A model generated the notes under the pieces. That model made no database searches, was not told the DNA's origin, and was given only the letters and a program-made list of their open reading frames with translations. This document shows positions 59,633-64,000 of a DNA stretch of 64,000 bases, piece by piece. The stretch comes from Marchantia polymorpha subsp. ruderalis (Eukaryota; Streptophyta; Marchantiopsida; Marchantiales; Marchantiaceae): NCBI GenBank assembly GCA_037833965.1, contig AP031355.1:21415501-21479500 (forward strand). The letters are read 5' to 3'. Within the stretch, counting starts at the first letter, position 1. Each line of letters opens with the position of its first letter. The translations under genes were made by a program, and so were the position numbers.

Positions 59633-62600
59633 ATGACGACGAAGCGCTGGGGCGATTCGCGAGTGCTTCAGCCCGGCAACAACATGAGGAGCGCGCTCCT
59701 CTCTCTGGCGGTGGCATTTCTGGTTCTGAGCTCGTGCTGCGTCGCGGCCTTCCCACGGAACATCGGCGTCCCCGTGCCTTACGGTGAGCCCTGCGCATTC
59801 TCGCACCTGTACCCCAAGCCCAAAGGCCTGTCGGTACACGCCGAATGCCCCTCTCCTTGCGCGTTTCGCTGGAAGGACCCTGTCGCCGCCGGCGCCCAGG
59901 ACATTAGCAGTAGCAATAACGATTTGGGCCAGCTGCACCTCTCGAACGGAGCAGCAGCTGAAGTAGTAGTGCAGCACGAAGTAGAGTCGGAGTTTGATCG
60001 CAGCCCCCCGCAGACACAGACACAGGTACAGGTTCAGATAGAAACACAGAAACAGAGCAGCAGCAGCAGCAGCAGGGAAGCAGAGGGCGATGGAGCTTTG
60101 GAGCAGCAGCAGCGGCTGGAGCGAGAGGCAGGAGGAGGAGGAGGAGGAGGAGGAGAATGGGGGCCGGCTCGAAGGAGGCTGCTGCTGCGGGGGGAGGAAG
60201 ACTGCACGAATTCTCGGGGGAGCGAGTGCGGGGGCGCATTGCGGAGGCACCTGGCGCAGTACGGCGGGGGCTACGACGCTTACAGCCCCGATCCGTCGGC
60301 GAGCCAGTACCTGCCCTACGACACATCGTCGAGCGCCGAGGCGCAGATTCTCATGAGCCTCAAGAGCGGGCTCAACGACGCCGCATCGAACGCGCTGGCC
60401 AACTGGAACTTCACGGTGCAGCCGCAGTTCTGCAACTGGACCGGCATCGTGTGCGACCTGAGCAACCAGCACGTGGTGTCCATCAACCTCGCGGGCCGCA
60501 AGCTCGGGGGCTACATCAGCGCGGGCCTGTCGGGGCTGCCTCTGCTCGCCACGCTCGACATGTCCTACAACCGCCTCGAGAGCAGCATTCCCGCCGACCT
60601 CGTGAACGCGTCGGTCCTCGTGGCCCTGGATCTGAGCTACAACATGCTCACGGGCAGCGTGCCGGCATTCGGCCGCAGCACTCCGATTCTGGGCTCGCTG
60701 AACCTGATGAAGAACAAGCTGAGCGGCGGCATTCCTGCGTCGCTCGGCGAGTGCCTGGAGCTGACGAGCCTCGACCTGCGGCGCAACCGGCTTCGTGGCA
60801 CCATTCCTTACGATCTGGGCGCTCTGACCAAGCTGCAGCTTCTGTATCTGAACAACAATAAATTGGACGGCGCAATGCCGGTCTCGCTGGCCTACTGCAC
60901 CTCGCTGCTGGCCCTCGACATCGGCTGGAACCAGATCACCGGCTTCATCCCGGACGACTTCAAGGCCCTGACGAATCTCGAAGGCCTCTACCTCTACGGG
61001 AATTTCATGACCGGGCCCCTGCCCGACTGGCTGGCCTCGCTCCCCAGGCTCTCGTACCTGCACTTGTACGCCAATGAGTTCTCCGGGCGCATCCCGTCCG
61101 ACCTTGGCACGTCCAAGGTTCTGCAGTCGATCAACCTCTCGAATAACAGCCTGACTGGGCCCGTACCGGCGTTTCTCAGCAGTAGCCCCGATTTGTACGA
61201 GATCGATCTGTCGGTGAACAATCTCACCGGATCCATTCCTGCCGACTACGGGACTCTGACCAAGCTCCGCGAGCTGCGCCTTGAGAGCAACCAGCTGGAC
61301 GGCGAGATCCCGGCCTCGCTGAGCGGCTGCCCCGAGCTCGTCACGGTCGCTCTCTCGGGCAACAATCTCACGGGGCCAATCTTCGAGCTGGACCAGCTCG
61401 TGAACCTGAGGAGGCTGAGCTTGGAGGAGAATTTCCTGACGGGCTCCATTCCGGACTCGGTGACGTTCTGCACCAATCTTTCGGAATTGAACCTCTCGAG
61501 AAATTCGCTCACGGGGTCCATCCCGGCGGAATTGGGCAATCTCAGGAACCTGTCCACTCTCGGGCTCTCGCACAACAATTTGAGCGGGCTCGTGCCCGCC
61601 TCCTTGGTCCAGTGCACGGCGCTCGAATGGCTGGGGCTCGCCGACAACAACCTCACGGGCCAGCTGCCGGAGGATCTGGGTTTGCTGCAATCTCTGATGT
61701 ACATAGACTTGAGCCGCAACTCGTTCGAAGGGAGCCTGCCCCAAGATCTGGGCAATTTGACAAATCTGCAGTACCTGAATCTGGAGCGGAACTCGTTCGA
61801 GGGCCCCATTCCGGAATCGCTCGGCAATCTCCTGCAGCTGCAGGTCCTGTCCCTGGGGTACAACGAGCTGGAAGGAGCCATTCCTTCGCAGCTCTCTGCG
61901 CTCAGCGGCCTTCAGTCGCTCACCCTCAACGACAACAGCCTGAATGGCTCGATTCCGGGCGGTTTGGGGATGCTGCAGAGCCTGAGCGTGCTGTATCTGC
62001 AGGGCAACAGGCTGTCGGGGTCCATCCCGCTGAGCCTGAGCAACCTCACGAGCCTGCAGGACCTGGCCCTGGGCGACAACGAGCTCGAAGGGGGCATTCC
62101 TGCGGCGCTTCTGCGGGGGCTGGCCGGGCTCGTGGCCAACTTCTCGCTCGGCCAGAACCGGCTGAGCGGCCCCATCCCGGACGAGATTGGTCTGCTGTCC
62201 ATGGTGAAGTCGATCAATCTGGCGAGAAACGAGCTGAACGAGAGCATCCCCGAGAGCATCGGCAATTGCTCGGCTCTCCTGCGGCTGGACCTGTCGTCTA
62301 ACAGGCTGAGCGGAGCTCTGCCCTCGTCCCTGGGCAACCTGTCGAAATTAGAAGTCCTGAATGTGTCGCACAACGAGATCGACGGCGACATCCCGTCGGA
62401 ATTGGGCAAGCTCGGGTCCCTAGTGGACTTGGACCTGTCTGTGAACAACGTGTCGGGCCCCATTCCTCAGTCTCTGACCAGCCTCCAGAACCTGGCCTTC
62501 CTCAATGTGTCGGACAACAACCTGTCGGGCGAGGTGATGATGCTGGGCGCATTCCAGCACCTCTCGGCAGCTTCCTTCTTGGGAAATCCGGGGCTCTGTG

Positions 62601-63392
62601 GGGCCATCTTACAGAGGAAGTGCAACGAAGCGCCTGCTCCGTATGGATCGTCCGGGGGCAAGAGTGTAAGTATGTGGATTTACATTGGTGTAGCAATCGG
62701 TGCATTCATCATTTTAGCCATATTGGCAGTAGCTTTATTTCTTTGGTGTAGATCGCCATACCCCATGGGCCAACCGCAGGGCCACAACAGAGGAAGCATC
62801 ATAGCCAGAAGCGAGCTGTTCTACCCTCAGCTCAGATTCACGGCCCAAGATCTGAAGCTGGCCACGGAGAATTTCTCGGAAGTCAATATTCTCGGAGTCG
62901 GATGCATGAGCCAGGTTTACCGAGGTGTGCTTCCGGAGCTCGTGCTGGTGGCCATCAAGAAGTTGAAGATTCCCAGTGGCAAGGACATCCCGTCGGGCTT
63001 CGTACACGAGCTCGATGAGCTGGGCAGGTTGAGACACAAGCACTTGGTGGCTGTGCTGGGCTACTGCTTCGACTCGGATCTCAACGCTCTGGTGGTGCAG
63101 TTCATGTCCAACGGGAGCTTGGAAGAGCACCTCCATCGAGGGAAGACGTGTGATCTGGATTGGGCTGCACGAGTAAAAATTGCGGTTGGGGTGGCCAAAG
63201 CCTTGACTTACTTACATCATGAGTGTGGCTCTACTATTGTACACTGCGACCTCAAACCCAGTAATATCCTCCTGGATGCCGAGTTTGAACCTCACCTCGA
63301 AGACTTCGGATTGTCGAGACTAATTTTCGCCCACAAGCTGATCGATATGTCCGACTCATCTTTGGGCAACTCCGTGGGCTATTTTCCCCCAG
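59633..63392 (+). CDS. LRR receptor-like kinase, 29 LRRs, 3' end beyond the window
   Basis: One long first exon gives 1253 residues and ends at a phase-1 donor after GYFPP (CCCCCAG|GTATGT, 63392/63393). An upstream Met1 precedes Met18 by 17 residues; Met18 (59684) begins a clean signal peptide (about 18-40) and may be the true start. Residues 41-230 are a low-complexity spacer with Gln/Thr, Ser and Gly runs. The LRRNT cap (235-275, ends CNWTGIVCD) is followed by 29 plant-type 24-residue LRRs (about 281-995), the closing GNPGLCG cap, a transmembrane helix (about 1014-1036) and a kinase domain from 1069. Lys1109 (VAIK), Asp1206 in HCD and Asp1224 in DFG are present, making it a non-RD kinase, a class often linked to pattern recognition in immunity. 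The third Gly of the loop is replaced (GVGCMSQV). The ligand is unknown. Subdomains VIII-XI must lie downstream. Confidence 0.93.
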
Positions 63393-64000
63393 GTATGTTC
63401 ATCTTTCCTCGTACATCGCTCTTGGACATCTTCTCCTGCACTGGTCTCGGTCTCGGTCTCGTTCTGCCCATTGAAGTGCTTGCTAAGCAATCAAGATGGT
63501 TCAGCGTCGACAGCGACGGGGGTTCTATTTGTTTGTGGAAGTGAAGAGATGGTTTTTTTTTTTTGGTGGCTGCGTGTTGATTGATGCGTCTGAGTGAGGA
63601 ACCTTTAGTGCCCGTGTGCATGACTTCATCCGTGTGACGTGCATCACCATTCCTCGATGGGTCTTTGTCGCATCGTCAAAGCAAATCCCAGATCGCTGTG
63701 GAGAGAAAGAGGCTGGAACCTAACCCATCATTTTTTTTGATGATGAACTCTATAGAGATGTGGAGTCCATCAGAGTCATCTTCGGATATCGCAGCTGCAT
63801 CTGAGCAGTTCAAAAGTATGAACCGAACCTTCTTTCATACTCTGCGCGTACTTCCGCTTCCTAATCTTCCTCCGTCTCCCAAGTCTAGTTTGCTGCTCTG
63901 TATATACGGATATACATATATTGGTGGCTATGTCTAATCTAAGCCTACCGCACTCTTGGCTTCTCATCTCTACATGCCTATCATATGTTTGTCGAACCAG
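63393..64000 (+). other. Intron of the receptor kinase gene (start only)
   Basis: Sequence after the donor at 63393 stays open for 50 codons but departs from any kinase sequence. No acceptor followed by an EY/APEY-like continuation is seen up to 64000. The intron therefore probably runs past the window, or the C-terminal lobe has been lost. Confidence 0.6.

Noticed and set aside
59564-61744. 726-codon minus-strand frame opposite the LRR receptor kinase
   Set aside because: A shadow of the regular LRR coding sequence, with periodic RxxxxxLVxxQ-like content and no independent family signal.
61612-62301. 229-codon plus-strand frame within the LRR region
   Set aside because: An alternate-frame reading of the LRR repeats.
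1-64000. CRISPR arrays, phage genes or bacterial operons
   Set aside because: The tandem repeats have no regular spacers, and all supported genes are spliced or plant-type.

Overview
The window is nuclear DNA of a land plant. The evidence is spliced genes with GT-AG introns, plant-type receptor-like kinases, a plant glyoxal oxidase and decayed Ty1/copia sequence. GC-rich long-exon genes set in AT-rich decayed repeats, and a TORNADO1-like LRR-ROC-COR family with more than one local copy, suggest a bryophyte (liverwort or moss). That placement is inference, and the species cannot be named from the sequence.

Layout, left to right. Bases 1-4180 are very AT-rich and hold the wreck of a Ty1/copia reverse transcriptase. 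A ten-exon gene (5154-8557, +) encodes a 345-residue drug/metabolite-superfamily transporter of the TMEM144/GRP type. Bases 8.6-13.3 kb hold no secure gene, only a weak minus-strand membrane-protein candidate. A three-exon gene (13572-18703, +) encodes a 1413-residue LRR-ROC-COR GTPase. Its first intron cuts the Walker A motif and carries three tandem copies of a ~202-bp repeat. A receptor-like pseudokinase follows (about 21486-23060, +); its catalytic Lys, HRD Asp, DFG Asp and glycine loop are all changed. An uninterrupted, GC-rich secreted glyoxal oxidase gene lies at 28700-30340 (+). A broken second LRR-ROC-COR copy lies at about 32880-34520 (+). An eight-exon TPR protein gene of 319 residues is on the minus strand (39987-36388). 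Bases 40.5-44.8 kb are a second AT-rich desert. Bases 44.8-57.7 kb have no gene I can support, only microsatellites, palindromes and tandem repeats. The window ends in a large LRR receptor kinase gene (59633 to beyond 63392, +) with 29 LRRs, a transmembrane helix and the first part of a non-RD kinase domain. The rest of that kinase is spliced to sequence outside the window.

The genes do not form a pathway; they look like independent single-gene units. Two themes recur. One is signalling and surface-receptor genes at different stages of birth and decay: an intact and a broken ROCO gene, an intact receptor kinase and a pseudokinase. The other is many perfect or near-perfect inverted repeats with 9-18-bp arms scattered between genes.

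Exon models for the transporter, ROCO and TPR genes were built by hand. In each, every reading frame stays open and every junction phase agrees from start to stop, so I regard them as reliable. Much of the intergenic space is unexplained, and I say so below.
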